From Buddleja alternifolia (Eukaryota; Streptophyta; Magnoliopsida; Lamiales; Scrophulariaceae): a stretch of 64,000 nucleotides of DNA. The notes under the pieces were generated by a model. That model worked only from the letters and a program-made list of their open reading frames with translations. It was not told the DNA's origin and did no database searches. Made by a program: the position numbers and the translations under genes. The stretch spans positions 20,014,708-20,078,707 of the forward strand of contig CM033391.1 in assembly GCA_019426215.1 (NCBI GenBank), written 5' to 3'. Below, piece by piece: positions 1 to 10,724 of the stretch (position 1 is the stretch's first letter; each line of letters opens with the position of its first letter).

Positions 1-889
1 AAGGTAAGGCTTTTAGATCAAGAATCGGTGGTTCCTTAATGGATGGTTTGGATTTGCTTGACAGTGGCTGATCCAACATCTCAAATTTCCTTATGATGGC
101 ACATTGTGTACGCCTCTCCAGACTATGGACAGCCATCAGTTGTCTATCATCTGCTGACTCAGCATCCTTACATTTCATTATGCATATTTCAAGTGGATCG
201 TCAGAGATGTTTTCCTGAAAATGCTCGAAAATCAAAGGATCACAAACATCTATTTGCAAACACGACTCGTCATCACCGACATGCTTTAAAACCTTGAAGA
301 CGTCAAAAGTAACTCTCTCTGCTCCCACATTTAAAGTTAACTTACCATTTGCTACATCGATCATAGCTTTACCTGTGGCTAGGAAAGGTCTTCCTAGGAT
401 GAGAGGAACTTCGACGTCTTCTTCCATTTCTAGAACCACGAAGTCCACCGGAAAGTAAAATTTGTCAACTTGCACGATCACATCCTCTATGATTCCCTTC
501 GGGTGTTTGATAGATCGATCTGCAAGTTGAAGACTCATCGAGGTTGGCTTCGGACTTCCCAAGCCCAATTTCTGAAACAACGAGTATGGGAGAAGGTTTA
601 TGCTAGCCCCTGAATCACACAACACTCGGTCAAATTTGAGTTGCCCGATGGTGCATGGGATCGTGAGGCTCCCTGGATCTTTGAGTTTCTTTGGCAACTT
701 ATTCAATACTACTGCTGAGCATGCTTCTGTCAAACACACCGTTTCATTCCCTTCCCACTTTTGCTTGTTTGAGAGAATATCCTTGAAAAACTTGATGTAA
801 TTGGGCATCTGCAAAATTGCATCAATAAAAGGAATGTTAATTCTAACTTCTCGAAGAATTTCTAAGATCCTAAGAAAGCTCTTATCCAT
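1..889 (-). CDS. Ty3/gypsy aspartic protease region of pol, partial
   Basis: The minus frame stays open from 889 to the window edge. An ATG at 887-889 directly follows the TAA that ends gag (890-892), in the same frame. The retropepsin catalytic motif DSGAS is at 602-616, and the conserved ILGRPFLATG stretch is near 370-405. The family cleaves the gag-pol polyprotein inside virus-like particles. Reverse transcriptase, RNase H and integrase are not in the window. The stop between gag and protease may be a nonsense change or a translational-control site. The motif order makes the family assignment firm. Confidence 0.82.
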   Translation of the reverse strand, partial: MDKSFLRILEILREVRINIPFIDAILQMPNYIKFFKDILSNKQKWEGNETVCLTEACSAVVLNKLPKKLKDPGSLTIPCTIGQLKFDRVLCDSGASINLLPYSLFQKLGLGSPKPTSMSLQLADRSIKHPKGIIEDVIVQVDKFYFPVDFVVLEMEEDVEVPLILGRPFLATGKAMIDVANGKLTLNVGAERVTFDVFKVLKHVGDDESCLQIDVCDPLIFEHFQENISDDPLEICIMKCKDAESADDRQLMAVHSLERRTQCAIIRKFEMLDQPLSSKSKPSIKEPPILDLKALP

Positions 890-2479
890 TTATTTTTTAT
901 TCTTTTTATGTGCAAGGGGAAAGGGGAGACGTATTTCAACTGGTTTAGAAGAAGAAGGAGATAAAGTTTCGGTAAAATTCTGTTCTGCCTCTGACGTATG
1001 GATAGTGGATTTTCCCACGTTCGTACGTTGACCGGTCAACGTCTGGACTACATTTTGGTCACATCTGGACTGTGGAGGCAGCGTGTTCAAATCTTCGAGA
1101 TTTTCCAACGTTCGGACATTGCTTTCATGTTCGGGCGTTGGCTTCTGGGGAGGTGCATTTTTCACTTCTTTGCCACTACGGAGGGTAACGGCATGGCATT
1201 GTTCCTTCGGATTCTTCTCTGTATCGCTTGGAAGTGTCCCGGGTGCTCTTACTCCAGCATCATTTGATAATTGTGCAAATTGATGCTGCAACTCTTTCAT
1301 TCCTGTCATAACACCTTGTAACATCAATCGAAGCTCTGAAAATGATTCGTCCGATTTTTGCATGTGAGCATCTAATCTTTCTTCGACAGTGGGAGTTCTT
1401 GGAATTTGACCTTGTGGCTTAAAATTCCCAGGCTTCTGAGCTTGATTGTTGTAAAACGGAGGCCTCGGTGCTTGGTAGATGCCTTGTGGTGCATTCTGTG
1501 CCGGATTTGGCCTTTTTGGGAAATTCGTGGGTATGTGAAAGTTCAATTGAGGTTTGTTTGAATTTCCAACATAATTCACATTCCCGATGGCTAGCTCTGA
1601 TTCGGCATCTTGTTCTACCTCTTGAGCAACGGCAACCCTTCGGGATTGTGGAATAATCTCATCATCATCTTCAGGGTACAGTTCATCCTCCCGTGCCATC
1701 TGCTCTAGCTTTGCCCACACTGTTCTGCTATCGAGACCTAAAAGATCACCACCGGCTCCTGCATTAAGTCTGTGACGAATCCGAGACCGGACTCCATTAA
1801 AGAAGTGTAGTACTCGCTCGTCTCTAGAATAATTGTGATCGGGGCATTTTCGAAGCAGACCCTTGTATCTTGCCCATGCTGATGCTAACGATTCATCCCG
1901 TCTTTGCTTAAAACCCTTGATCTCGCTTCTCAACTCGTTAATCCTTGATGGAGGGAAAAACTTGTTGAGAAACTCCTCGAATAACTTACCCCACGTTTCA
2001 GTGGATTGCGGGGGCAATGACTTGTACCACAGGGTCCCTTTATCCTTAAGCGAGAAATGGAATAATCTGAGGCGGATGGCATCAAGATCTCTTGGGTGAA
2101 ATTGCATAGTAGTCAACACATCATTGAAGTGCTCCAGATGGTCATGAGGCGACTCTTTTTGATCACCATAAAATTGTTCCGCCTGAACCATGTTGAACAT
2201 GTGAGGTGGAATATGGAAGTTTGGTGTGGCAAAATTGGGGAACACAACAGGCCCCGACGTAGTGTGTACACGTGGTGGTTGATTACCGCGAACTGATGGG
2301 GGTGGTGCCGGAGGTGCCGGTTGCATGGTCTGAAACAAATTTTGAAACCATTCCCTATTCTCGGGAAGATTCATGTCAGGGAAATTTCCAGCCATAGCTC
2401 GTTTTCTTAAGTTTGCTTGAAACGTTCGATCGATCTCGGGATCAAATTCCTCTAAACCCTTTCCTGAGGTTCTGGTCAT
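890..2479 (-). CDS. Athila-type gag polyprotein
   Basis: This 529-residue ORF begins at ATG 2477-2479, 134 bases downstream of the primer site. Near residues 90-210 it has the retrotransposon gag domain (motifs such as GTLWYKSLPP and FLNKFFPPSR), then a proline/glutamine-rich linker and a lysine-rich tail. I see no CCHC zinc knuckle, as is common for Athila gags. Gag forms the particle that packages element RNA. The ORF is uninterrupted, unlike every copia gag here, so this is one of the younger copies. It ends at TAA 890, immediately before an in-frame ATG of the protease segment. Confidence 0.85.
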   Translation of the reverse strand: MTRTSGKGLEEFDPEIDRTFQANLRKRAMAGNFPDMNLPENREWFQNLFQTMQPAPPAPPPSVRGNQPPRVHTTSGPVVFPNFATPNFHIPPHMFNMVQAEQFYGDQKESPHDHLEHFNDVLTTMQFHPRDLDAIRLRLFHFSLKDKGTLWYKSLPPQSTETWGKLFEEFLNKFFPPSRINELRSEIKGFKQRRDESLASAWARYKGLLRKCPDHNYSRDERVLHFFNGVRSRIRHRLNAGAGGDLLGLDSRTVWAKLEQMAREDELYPEDDDEIIPQSRRVAVAQEVEQDAESELAIGNVNYVGNSNKPQLNFHIPTNFPKRPNPAQNAPQGIYQAPRPPFYNNQAQKPGNFKPQGQIPRTPTVEERLDAHMQKSDESFSELRLMLQGVMTGMKELQHQFAQLSNDAGVRAPGTLPSDTEKNPKEQCHAVTLRSGKEVKNAPPQKPTPEHESNVRTLENLEDLNTLPPQSRCDQNVVQTLTGQRTNVGKSTIHTSEAEQNFTETLSPSSSKPVEIRLPFPLAHKKNKK

Positions 2480-2613
2480 TCACCACAAAAATACCCTGTT
2501 TAAATAAAGAAGTAAACCACAAGAATTTAGAGCTAGAAGATAAAAGTAAAAAGAATTGATAAAAGAAAGTAAACTAAAAATTGCAATAAACTTACAAACT
2601 AAAACAAAACAAG

Positions 2614-2631
2614 TCCCCGGCAACGGCGCCA
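2614..2631 (-). other. Primer-binding site, tRNA-Asp type
   Basis: On the minus strand the 18 bases TGGCGCCGTTGCCGGGGA complement the 3' end of plant tRNA-Asp(GTC), including CCA. The site lies six bases from the LTR boundary at 2638. It primes minus-strand DNA synthesis. Confidence 0.88.
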
Positions 2632-2637
2632 AAAACT

Positions 2638-4193
2638 TGACACGAAAAATCCTTACGTGTATAAAACAGCAAGTGGACTGGTCGTGTGTAGTAATAGAAT
2701 GGATATTAAGTCCGGAATGTCGAACCCACAGAGACTCGTATTTTAAATTAACAAGTTTAAAGCAATTGAATTAAATTAAAAGATTTTTGATTAATTGATA
2801 GTAGAAAGGTAAAAACTAAGACTTAACAATTTGATTGAGATTCTTATATGAGAAAGCAACTAAGGCACATGCTTCAACCTTTATTATTTGTAAATATATA
2901 TGAGTGATTCTTCTAATTATTAGACTATTATTGCTTTGGTGGAAAAAATCTTAAATAATTATTACCCGATCTCTCGGCTGTAATAATCCTATGATTACGT
3001 GACGGTTCTCTAAATATATCTATCCGAGAATCAAATCATTTACCATGCATTCAAGTTCTAGAATTTCCCCGGATTAATTCGGCTAACAGCACCCGGAAAT
3101 CTATACCTATCTCGAGGAGCAATTCCTCATGTTTTTCGGATGATGTGTTAATTCCTTTGAACCCTAATATATATTCTCTCAAATAATAAATTAGGCTAAT
3201 TAGCAAACATATGTTGATCAAGCATACGATTGGAATAAAAGCATAAAATTAACACACAAAACAATAATAGAATTAAAATGAACAATCACTTCATATATAT
3301 AAACTCATAAAATTGGCATTCACATGGCCTTAGTTTGATTAATTTAGTTCATAATTATAATTGGAAAAACAATTAAAAACATAGAATTATTCATAGACAA
3401 ATATTCTGAAAATAAAAAGCTCCCTGTTAATAATTGATGAACTCGTGTTGAATCGTCGTTCTCTTCGTCTTGCTCGTTTCTTTGCTCCAATCTCCTCTCT
3501 AGCTGCCAATTTCGAACCTCTCCTTCTTGTTGTAAGAGAAAGTATCCTATTTGAGTGTAGTGTTAGTGTGTTTTGTGTTGTTGTGTGTTGGGTCCTTTTG
3601 ACATGAAACAACACCCCTATTTATACTAGTATGCACTAGAGGATAACAACTAATATACACTAAAAGAATACAAATGGGGTACACATAGCACATGCCTAAA
3701 GGAAGACAACTAATGTTCATCATGAACATAAGTAAAAACCCACACTACACATGCCCAAAAGTAGACAACTATCAGCATTATAAATGAAAGGGGCACACAA
3801 CACATGCATTACAACCATTAAAGGAGGCAACTAATGGTCTTTAGGTGTCAAAAGTTTCTAAGATTCGTCCAGCTGCCCGTAGCATTTTTCCTTCTGCGCA
3901 GCAATAGTGTTTTCTTCATAACGTTTTCCTCAGATCTTAGATTCAAGTGATTCAAGTTCTCACGTGAAGCTACGACATAGATCTACAACTTTGTAGAAGA
4001 ACACGTTCTCAGATTCTGCGTCCAAAATACAGAATTATTGCATTTTCTTCCAGCTGATTTCTCTATTGTTATGATTTTTACCTTGAATTCATTTAAAACA
4101 CAAATCAAAGCCACAAGTGGTAAAATTCATACATATTTGAACCTAAACCATGAAATTATTGACCTCTCAAATGTGTAAAACTCACACTTATCA
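2638..4193 (-). repeat. 5' LTR of the Athila-type element (subfamily I)
   Basis: In element orientation the LTR starts TGATAAGTG (4193) and ends CGTGTCA (2638), 1556 bp with TG..CA ends. A TATA-like box TATAAATAGGGG sits on the minus strand at 3613-3624. The 3' end closely matches the LTR at 30642-32175 (same TGACACGAAAAATCC end on the plus strand). No host gene is present; the short ORFs here have no coding character. Confidence 0.82.
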
Positions 4194-4979
4194 AAGGCAT
4201 GAAATCATCTTCTTACCCAAAAACTTTTCTTTTGGAACGGCGGTCCCAGCGCTTGGAACGTGACCGTTGCGATACAGAATATAACTTAATACTAAGCCAT
4301 AAGGTTTGGTGGGAGGCTTCTTCCCCAACATTGATGTAATAAGCTCAAAAATAAACCTAGGCCAGTTAATTTCGTAATTCTTAGCAATAGCCACCATCAT
4401 CTGAAACTACAAATGGCTAATCTTGTTAAATGATCCTGCACTGCACTCAAGAACTTTAGCGCAGATGTCCGCCATGATTTGATACTTCGTCTTCAAATCT
4501 TTTTTCTTGAAATTGTGAGAATAGGACAAATCTTCTCGTAATTTCGTGTGTTCCCAAACGACAGAGAAATCTCTGACACCGACGTCAGAGGGCAAAATCC
4601 CTTTATTTGAGCGTTCAAAGAAGTCAGCAATAAGTTCTGAAGTAAGGGTGAAAGCAGTGTCGGGAAACTCCGGGAATAAATACGTTATAGTACGACCATC
4701 ATCGGAAAGTTGGGCATTCTCATAGAATTCTTTGAGAGCCTCTAGATGAAGTTGACAATGACTGGTCATTAAGGCTTTCAGATTTTGTTGTTCAAAGGAG
4801 AGAAAGATACTACGGACTGGAAAATGTTGTTGGGAGTAAAGATAATCCCAATCAACCAAAAAACCAGGATTTACATGAACTTCAGCCTGGGGATTTGATG
4901 AAGAAGACGTAGCAGCAGATTTTGAAGATTTCTTGGGGGCTATTTTTTTTTTAGAGAGCTTTGAGGAAATTGGAAGCAG
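4194..4979 (-). pseudogene. Envelope-like / plant-transposon-domain ORF, truncated
   Basis: The frame is open on the minus strand from 4979 down to the Athila LTR, with one TAG at 4407-4409. It starts with a Lys/Ser-rich stretch (KKKIAPKKSSKS), then contains YENAQLSDDGRT and later NWPRFIFELI and KPYGLVLSYI. Such motifs resemble the plant retroelement domain often labelled a putative plant transposon protein. I see no ATG in frame between the upstream TAA (4980-4982) and the conserved part, so the start is unclear. The position after pol suggests the third ORF of a SIRE element. No function should be assumed. The C-terminus is lost to the insertion. Confidence 0.55.
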
Positions 4980-5725
4980 TTATCTTTGAGAGCGAGAATT
5001 TTTGCAGATAGCTCTTTGGAAGATATGAGTGATAAAAGGAGATACTTCTGCAATTTCTTGAATTTATAGATAGGAGAGAAGTAATTGCTTATTTAATATT
5101 TGGCCGAAAATCCCAAGAAAATGGGTGTGAAAAATGTGGAAACAACATTGGATAAATACAAAATTAATTTGACATTTGCGGTTACTTTTGCAGTTACCTT
5201 TTTGAATTTCAAAAGGTTTGAAATATTCAGTGTGGGGAGCACGCGCCTAAAAACCACTGTAGTGTAGGTAGACATGTCCTTCACTGAACCGTCATTTTTA
5301 AAATTAATGATTACCCTTTGGTTTGATGTGATAGAAGTGTGTGAATAGAGTCCAAAATAGACTTTTAAGTCTATCCACTATTTCAAGAAGCGTGTAAAAT
5401 TTATGCATGAATTTTATAAACAATTTTATATTAAATGTTGAATGGAATATGTTCAATGCTTAACATATATCACTTTGTAGGATTTAAGTTGACGCTTAAG
5501 AATAAATTTTTTTACGTTTGAGTGTCCAACATATTATGCATAAATAATTCGAGCATTGATGATCTATGCATATAAAAACTTTGATCATTGACACTTGCAG
5601 ATACGTTCAAGTCCAAGTTTAAGGTTCCCCCTAAATTTGATAACTTGTAACAATTAAGAAAATATTTTAGACAGATAAAGTGGATTCCCCTGAAATTTTG
5701 TCTAATAAAATATGATGCATGATGG
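4980..5725 (-). other. Spacer between SIRE pol and envelope-like ORF
   Basis: About 750 bp of AT-rich sequence without a convincing ORF. On the minus strand a CTATAAATTC box occurs near 5060-5070, followed by a polypyrimidine-rich leader before the envelope-like frame, which could mark a separate transcript start. This is inference only. Confidence 0.35.
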
Positions 5726-7662
5726 TTAAGAGTTTAAGTGAATCATACCTAGTTCACTTCTCAAAGTGAGAAATCGTTGTTCATTAAGCGCTTTGGTGAA
5801 GATATCTGCCAATTGTTTGTCTGTGCCAATGAAGTGCATGGAGATATCTTTCTTTTGAACATGGTCACGAAGAAAATGGTATCTAATGTCAATATGTTTG
5901 GTTCTAGAATGAAGAACAGGGTTTTGAGTCATGGATAGAACGCTTTGGTTATCACAATGAATGGGGGTTGGACCTAGGGTTATTCCATAATCTCTAAGTT
6001 GTTGCCTCATCCACAAAACTTTTGCACAACAACTTCCTGCAGCTACATACTCGGCTTCAGCTGTAGATGTAGCTATCGATTGTTGTTTCTTACTATGCCA
6101 TGAAACTAACCTATCACCTAGAAATTGACATGTACCACTAGTGCTCCTACGATCTATTTTGTAATCTGCAAAATCTGCATTTTAGTAACCAATTAGTTCA
6201 AAAGGAAAGTCCATTGGATACCATAAGCCCACATTTTGTGTGCCTTTTAGGTATTTAAGGATCTTCTTGGCAGCAATAAAGTGTGACTCTTTAGGATCAG
6301 CTTGAAAACGTGCACACATGCATACCGAAAACATAATATCCGGTCTACTAGCAGTAAGATAAAGAACTGATCCAATGATACCTCTATAATTAGTGATATC
6401 AACCTTCTTCGCACTTTCATCTTTATCTAACTTGAGCATTTGGCTCATTGGAACTTTTGAAGATGATGCATTTTCCATACCAAATTTCTTAATCATATCA
6501 CGTGTATATTTAGCTTGGTTAATAAATATGCCATTAGGGAGTTGTTTAACTTGTAATCCTAAGAAGAAAGTTAATTCACCCATCATGCTCATTTCAAATT
6601 GTTCTTGCATTATTTTCAAAAATTTCTCACACAGACGCTTATCAGTAGAACCAAATATAATATCATCAACATAAATTTGGACTAAGAGAATATCTTCGTC
6701 ATTGGTAATTTTAAATAACGTTGTATCAACTCTGCCTTTGGAAAATCCTTTACCAATGAGGAAAATAGAGAGAGTGTCATACCATGCTCTGGGTGCTTGT
6801 TTAAGCCCATAAAGTGCTTTATCTAGCTTGTAGACCATTCCCTTACCATGGTTGTTGATGAATCCTGGTGGTTGCTCCACATATACCTCTTCTTGGAGTT
6901 TACCATTCAGGAAAGCACTCTTCACGTCCATTTGGTACACTATGAGCTTGTTGAATGTGGCAAACACTAGGAACATACGAATTACTTCAAGACGGGCAAT
7001 GGGGCATACGTCTCATCAAAATCAATACCCTTTTCTTGACAATAACCCTGAGCGACAAGTCTGGCCTTGTTTCTTATCACAATGCCATTCTCATACATCT
7101 TGTTTTAATAGACCCATCTAGTCCCAATAACTCCTTGGTGAGTTGGCCTTGGTACTAGCGTCCATACCTTACTACGCTCAAACTAATTAAGCTCTTCTTG
7201 CATGGATTCAATCCAACTTGGATCGCTTAGCGCTTCATCCACTTTCTTAGGTTCCATTTGAGATAAAAAGCTAGCGAACATGGCCTCATTAAATGTAGCG
7301 ACTCTAGTTCTCATAGGCGCTTCAATATTTCCAATAATCTGCTCAGGTGGATGATCACGTAGCCATAGTCTATCGGGCTGGAAAGAGTTAAGAGATTGAA
7401 CAGGCACTTGATGATCAGATGCTTGGCCATCCTCTTTCGTAGGCGCTTCAAATTCACAGAACCTGGTTTGCTCTTGATGATTACTCTCTTCATGATCATC
7501 AACAATTCTTACATTGTTATCCAAAGTAACCTCACGAGTAATCTTAGGAGGTAGCATTGAGATCTCATCATGGTCGTCACTTTCATCATCAATAGTAATC
7601 TTAGACGCTTGATGACATAGATCTTCAATTCCTACATCATTCAAATTAACCTTACTCGATTC
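5726..7662 (-). pseudogene. SIRE copia reverse transcriptase-RNase H, broken
   Basis: Reading on the minus strand: an integrase-RT linker (7644-7183), the RT fingers around 7180-6980 with stops and a frame change, RT palm with VYVDDIIFGS near 6660, then LTASRPDIMFSVCMC, and an RNase H end with TKHIDIRYHFLRDH (6016-5726). In-frame or frame-breaking lesions include TAA 7663, the stop at 7183, a frameshift near 6980 and TAA 6182. RT and RNase H copy element RNA into DNA in the family; this copy cannot make a full enzyme. Confidence 0.8.
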
Positions 7663-9129
7663 TTAGTTAGCATCATCAAAAATAACATGAATATATTCCT
7701 CAATTGAGATATCAAAGTGATATCTTGGTGATGAAATGATATCAAAGTGATTTTGATATAATTTGGCGGCATCTTGACAATCATTATAATATTCTTTGAC
7801 TTTGTCAAGTAATTCATCATATGAAAGAGGAAGAGATAATTCAGCGTTTACCTCAGGGGACGCTTCATCATCTCTGGCCATGAGACAAATAAGCGCTGAG
7901 TAATCCACTGGCTCATCGCCATCACTACTTTCCTCTGAAGACTCCAAATCTTCAGGTGCGAACGCTGGTTCTGATTTCGCTAGCAAACCTTGTTGACGAA
8001 GGTTGTTCCTGAATTGGTTTCTATCCACGTAATCCTGCCTTGAGGGCTTGGATACATTTGGATAAGGGAAATTTACCTGGTAGTGCCCTGATTTCCTGCA
8101 ATTATAACAAAGATTAGTTTTCATCTTTTGTTCATTTGTTAGTCTTGCATTGTGTGGTTTTGAGACCATTGGAGATGAAAGATTCTATTGATTAGACGCT
8201 TGGTACTGAATCGGCGCTGAAGGAGGTGTAGAGTACTGAGGCTCTTGGTACTGTTGTTGTACTGGAATGAGCGCTTGATATGAACTATGTCCTTGATGCT
8301 TAGGACTATTTCCTTTCTTTTCATATCTCAAGAATTTTCTGAATCTATTCAGAAGCGCTAGTTCCTCATCCTCACTGATATCCGAAACCTTTCCTTTATT
8401 ACCCGATTTACTCTTGATTGATGCTACGAGCGCTCCAGACTTAATTACTGGACTACTCACAACATCACTAGCTGAATTCAACTCAAATTCAAATGCTTTG
8501 AGCTCTAAAAAGGCGTCTTCTGGACTTAAAAGATCCAACATATTAAATTATCTCATTGCTGTTGTCTTCATCAAAAATCTACTAGGTAGACTTCTGAAAA
8601 TCTTAACCACCATTTCTCTATTTTGCAAATCCATTCCCAATGATGTAAGTTCTGTAACAAGAGCTGTGAATCTTATGTTCAATTGCTCTAGTGTCTCGTT
8701 ATGCAACATCTTAAAACTATTAAACTTTTCTTTGGCAATTGAAAGTTTGTTTTCTTTGATTTGTGCTGATCCGCCACAAATTATGGCTAGCTTATCCCAT
8801 ATTTCCTTGGTGGTGTTACAAGTTTTGACCTTGTTGAATAAGTTGTCGTTATCACCAATAGCAGTGTACAGAGCGTTCCGACCAACATTGTCTAGATTAA
8901 ATCTCCGACGCTCATCTGTGGACCATTCCTGCTTAGGCTTCTCAACATAGCCATCTGAAGTTTCTTCTGTGGCTCCAGGCGCTTTGGTGCTTACTTTGTA
9001 AATCTAAATAGGTCCATCTGAAATGACATCACACATTTTTTCATCACAAGAACACAAATAAGTAAAAGCTTTAACCTTCCATCAGTCATAGTTTGACTCG
9101 GTCAACTTAGGAATTTTAGAAAATGCCAT
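7663..9129 (-). pseudogene. SIRE copia gag, broken and fused to pol remnant
   Basis: The start is ATG 9127-9129 (MAFSKIPKL). A UBN2-type gag domain is spread over 9129-8185, followed by the zinc knuckle at about 8060-8110 and an acidic C-terminal part. Lesions: TGA and TAG near 9095 and 9005, a frameshift around 8550, and TAA 7663. The last cysteine of the CCHC knuckle is replaced by phenylalanine (codon at 8068-8070), whereas the second SIRE copy keeps it. The end of the frame (SIEEYIHVIFDDA) belongs to the integrase linker, so a deletion junction lies near 7725. Confidence 0.78.
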
Positions 9130-9213
9130 GAAGAGTTTAAAGGTAACTAAATTTTGAAAAACGGATCTAAGCAAGCAGTGATGCTTGAAAATTTTGAAAT
9201 TTCAACTTTAACC

Positions 9214-9225
9214 GCTCTGATACCA
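9214..9225 (-). other. Primer-binding site, tRNA-iMet type
   Basis: The minus strand reads TGGTATCAGAGC, the usual Ty1/copia primer site complementary to initiator tRNA-Met, two bases from the LTR end at 9228. Confidence 0.85.
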
Positions 9226-9227
9226 CT

Positions 9228-10724
9228 TGTTGGTCCCAAGTGGCATACGAAAGGGTCTAGAAGGGGGGGGGGGGGTTCGAATAGACCCTGAAGTCTTTTT
9301 TGACTTCAAAAATTTCGTATTAAAATTTGTTGGATGCTTGAAAAGTAGGCGCTTGACTGAGCGTCTATTGAAGACTGTTTTTATAAAGTTAACTTAGACT
9401 TCAAGAGTTAAATGCTATAACCAAATAGATTTAAGCGTTCAGTTCTTTGACTGGTGTTAGCACTGCGGAATGATTTGAGTCTTCTTTTTTGAATGATTTA
9501 GCGTCACAGAAAGGGTTTTTAGTTGCTTATTTGATTTAGTCAAGAGACACTTAACTAATTTACTTGTCTTTTTCAAAATGAAGGTAGAATATAAATATAG
9601 ACAGTGTTTGAAAATAATAAGCAATAAAATATTGAGTAAATGAGACACGAGAATTGTAAGGTTCACTGGGTTGATGTAATCCTAGCTACGTCCTTCTAAT
9701 CCTTTCCACACAGGAGGAATTCACTAAAAATGAATCACGGAACTTCACACAGACAACTTCTACACAATAGCAAATTGATGAAGACTTGGTCTCGAGTTAT
9801 CTGATCACACAGATTTCAACTCACTTAAGATCTGCTTCTGACAATGCTTCTCTCACTCAGATATAATGCTTTGTCTTCAACAACTTTATCACACAGTTGG
9901 AAGAGGTTGATGGGTTTTTATCACAGTTTTGTTTGATTTGAAAAGTTCAAACATTTTGGTAATATCTCTTTGAAAGGTTAGCTTCTTCTATGAAAAGGTA
10001 AGAGATATTGATTTGGCAGTAGATATGTTTAAGCTCAATGAAATTTTGGCTATGGAGAATTTGAGCTTTAATAGTTGGATATAGATTTCAACAGCATAAC
10101 TGAATAATTCTCGGTGTTTTGGTTTGAGCTGTCAGTATCTATTTATAGACTTTTCTCGGGATTTGTCTATTGGATACATGCAGGGACGTGAGAAGCACGA
10201 GGCGCGTGATTTAGTCTTTTCCTGACATCTCTGGAAAAATTATGCTGCACAGAGTGGGTAGCAGACCTACTTTGAGTTGACAGTCAATGGGGAAGGCACA
10301 TCTGTACCGTCAATAGTCCTTATCACATTTAATGCTCTTATCGAGCATTTAATGCATTTGAATTTATTTCCCGTTGGAAATAAATGTCCGTTGATTGCAT
10401 TTAATAACATATGGACTTCGGATTAACTTCAGGTGAAGACAAACGCTTAAACACGAAAGTCATCCTGAATCAATTCATGAGCGCTTGACAGCAGCTTAAT
10501 GAATCTCACATCTTCAAAGTCTTTAGACGCTGATCTTCGATTTCACCTTGATAGATTCACCTAAAATTCTATCATAGCTCAAGCGCTAGATACTAGTCTT
10601 TACAACTTGATAACTTTAAACGCTTATACATATTCTTATCAAAAGATAAACTTACATATCCTTGGGGTCTAACATGAAACCTATCTTGTCATCATCAAAA
10701 TATCTAACATGAAATTTCCTAACA
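9228..10724 (-). repeat. 5' LTR of SIRE element 1
   Basis: In element orientation it starts TGTTAGGAAATTTCATG (10724) and ends CCAACA (9228); 1497 bp. It has a TATA-like CTATAAATAG box near 10134-10149, a 13-base G tract (9263-9275) about 35 bases inside the primer-site end, and many AGCGCT/AGCGTY words. The same LTR recurs at 11590, 16097, 16797, 18670 and 45964. Confidence 0.88.

Larger units (their letters stand above)
1..4193 (-). mobile_element. Athila-type Ty3/gypsy retrotransposon, 5' part
   Basis: On the minus strand the order is 5' LTR (2638-4193), tRNA-Asp primer site (2614-2631), leader, gag (2479-890) and protease (889 to the left edge). The rest of pol and the 3' LTR lie outside the window. 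The tRNA-Asp primer site and the gag N-terminus are typical of the Athila clade. The LTR 5' end abuts the broken envelope-like ORF of the SIRE element at 4194, so this element inserted into that older element. The left-hand TSD (4194-4198, aaggc) has no visible partner because the other end is missing. Confidence 0.85.
4194..10724 (-). mobile_element. SIRE-lineage Ty1/copia element 1, degenerate
   Basis: On the minus strand the order is 5' LTR (10724-9228), Met-type primer site, gag (9129-7663), fused remnants of pol (7662-5726), a spacer and an envelope-like ORF (4979-4194). The 3' end and 3' LTR are cut off by the Athila insertion at 4194. Gag is joined directly to the C-terminal integrase linker, so protease and the integrase core are deleted. 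RT motifs (YVDD, LTASRPDI) and the third ORF after pol point to the SIRE/Maximus lineage. Several nonsense codons make it inactive. Confidence 0.78.

Noticed and set aside
8414..8950. 178-residue plus-strand ORF
   Set aside because: It is the shadow of the minus-strand SIRE gag; the domain motifs read on the minus strand.
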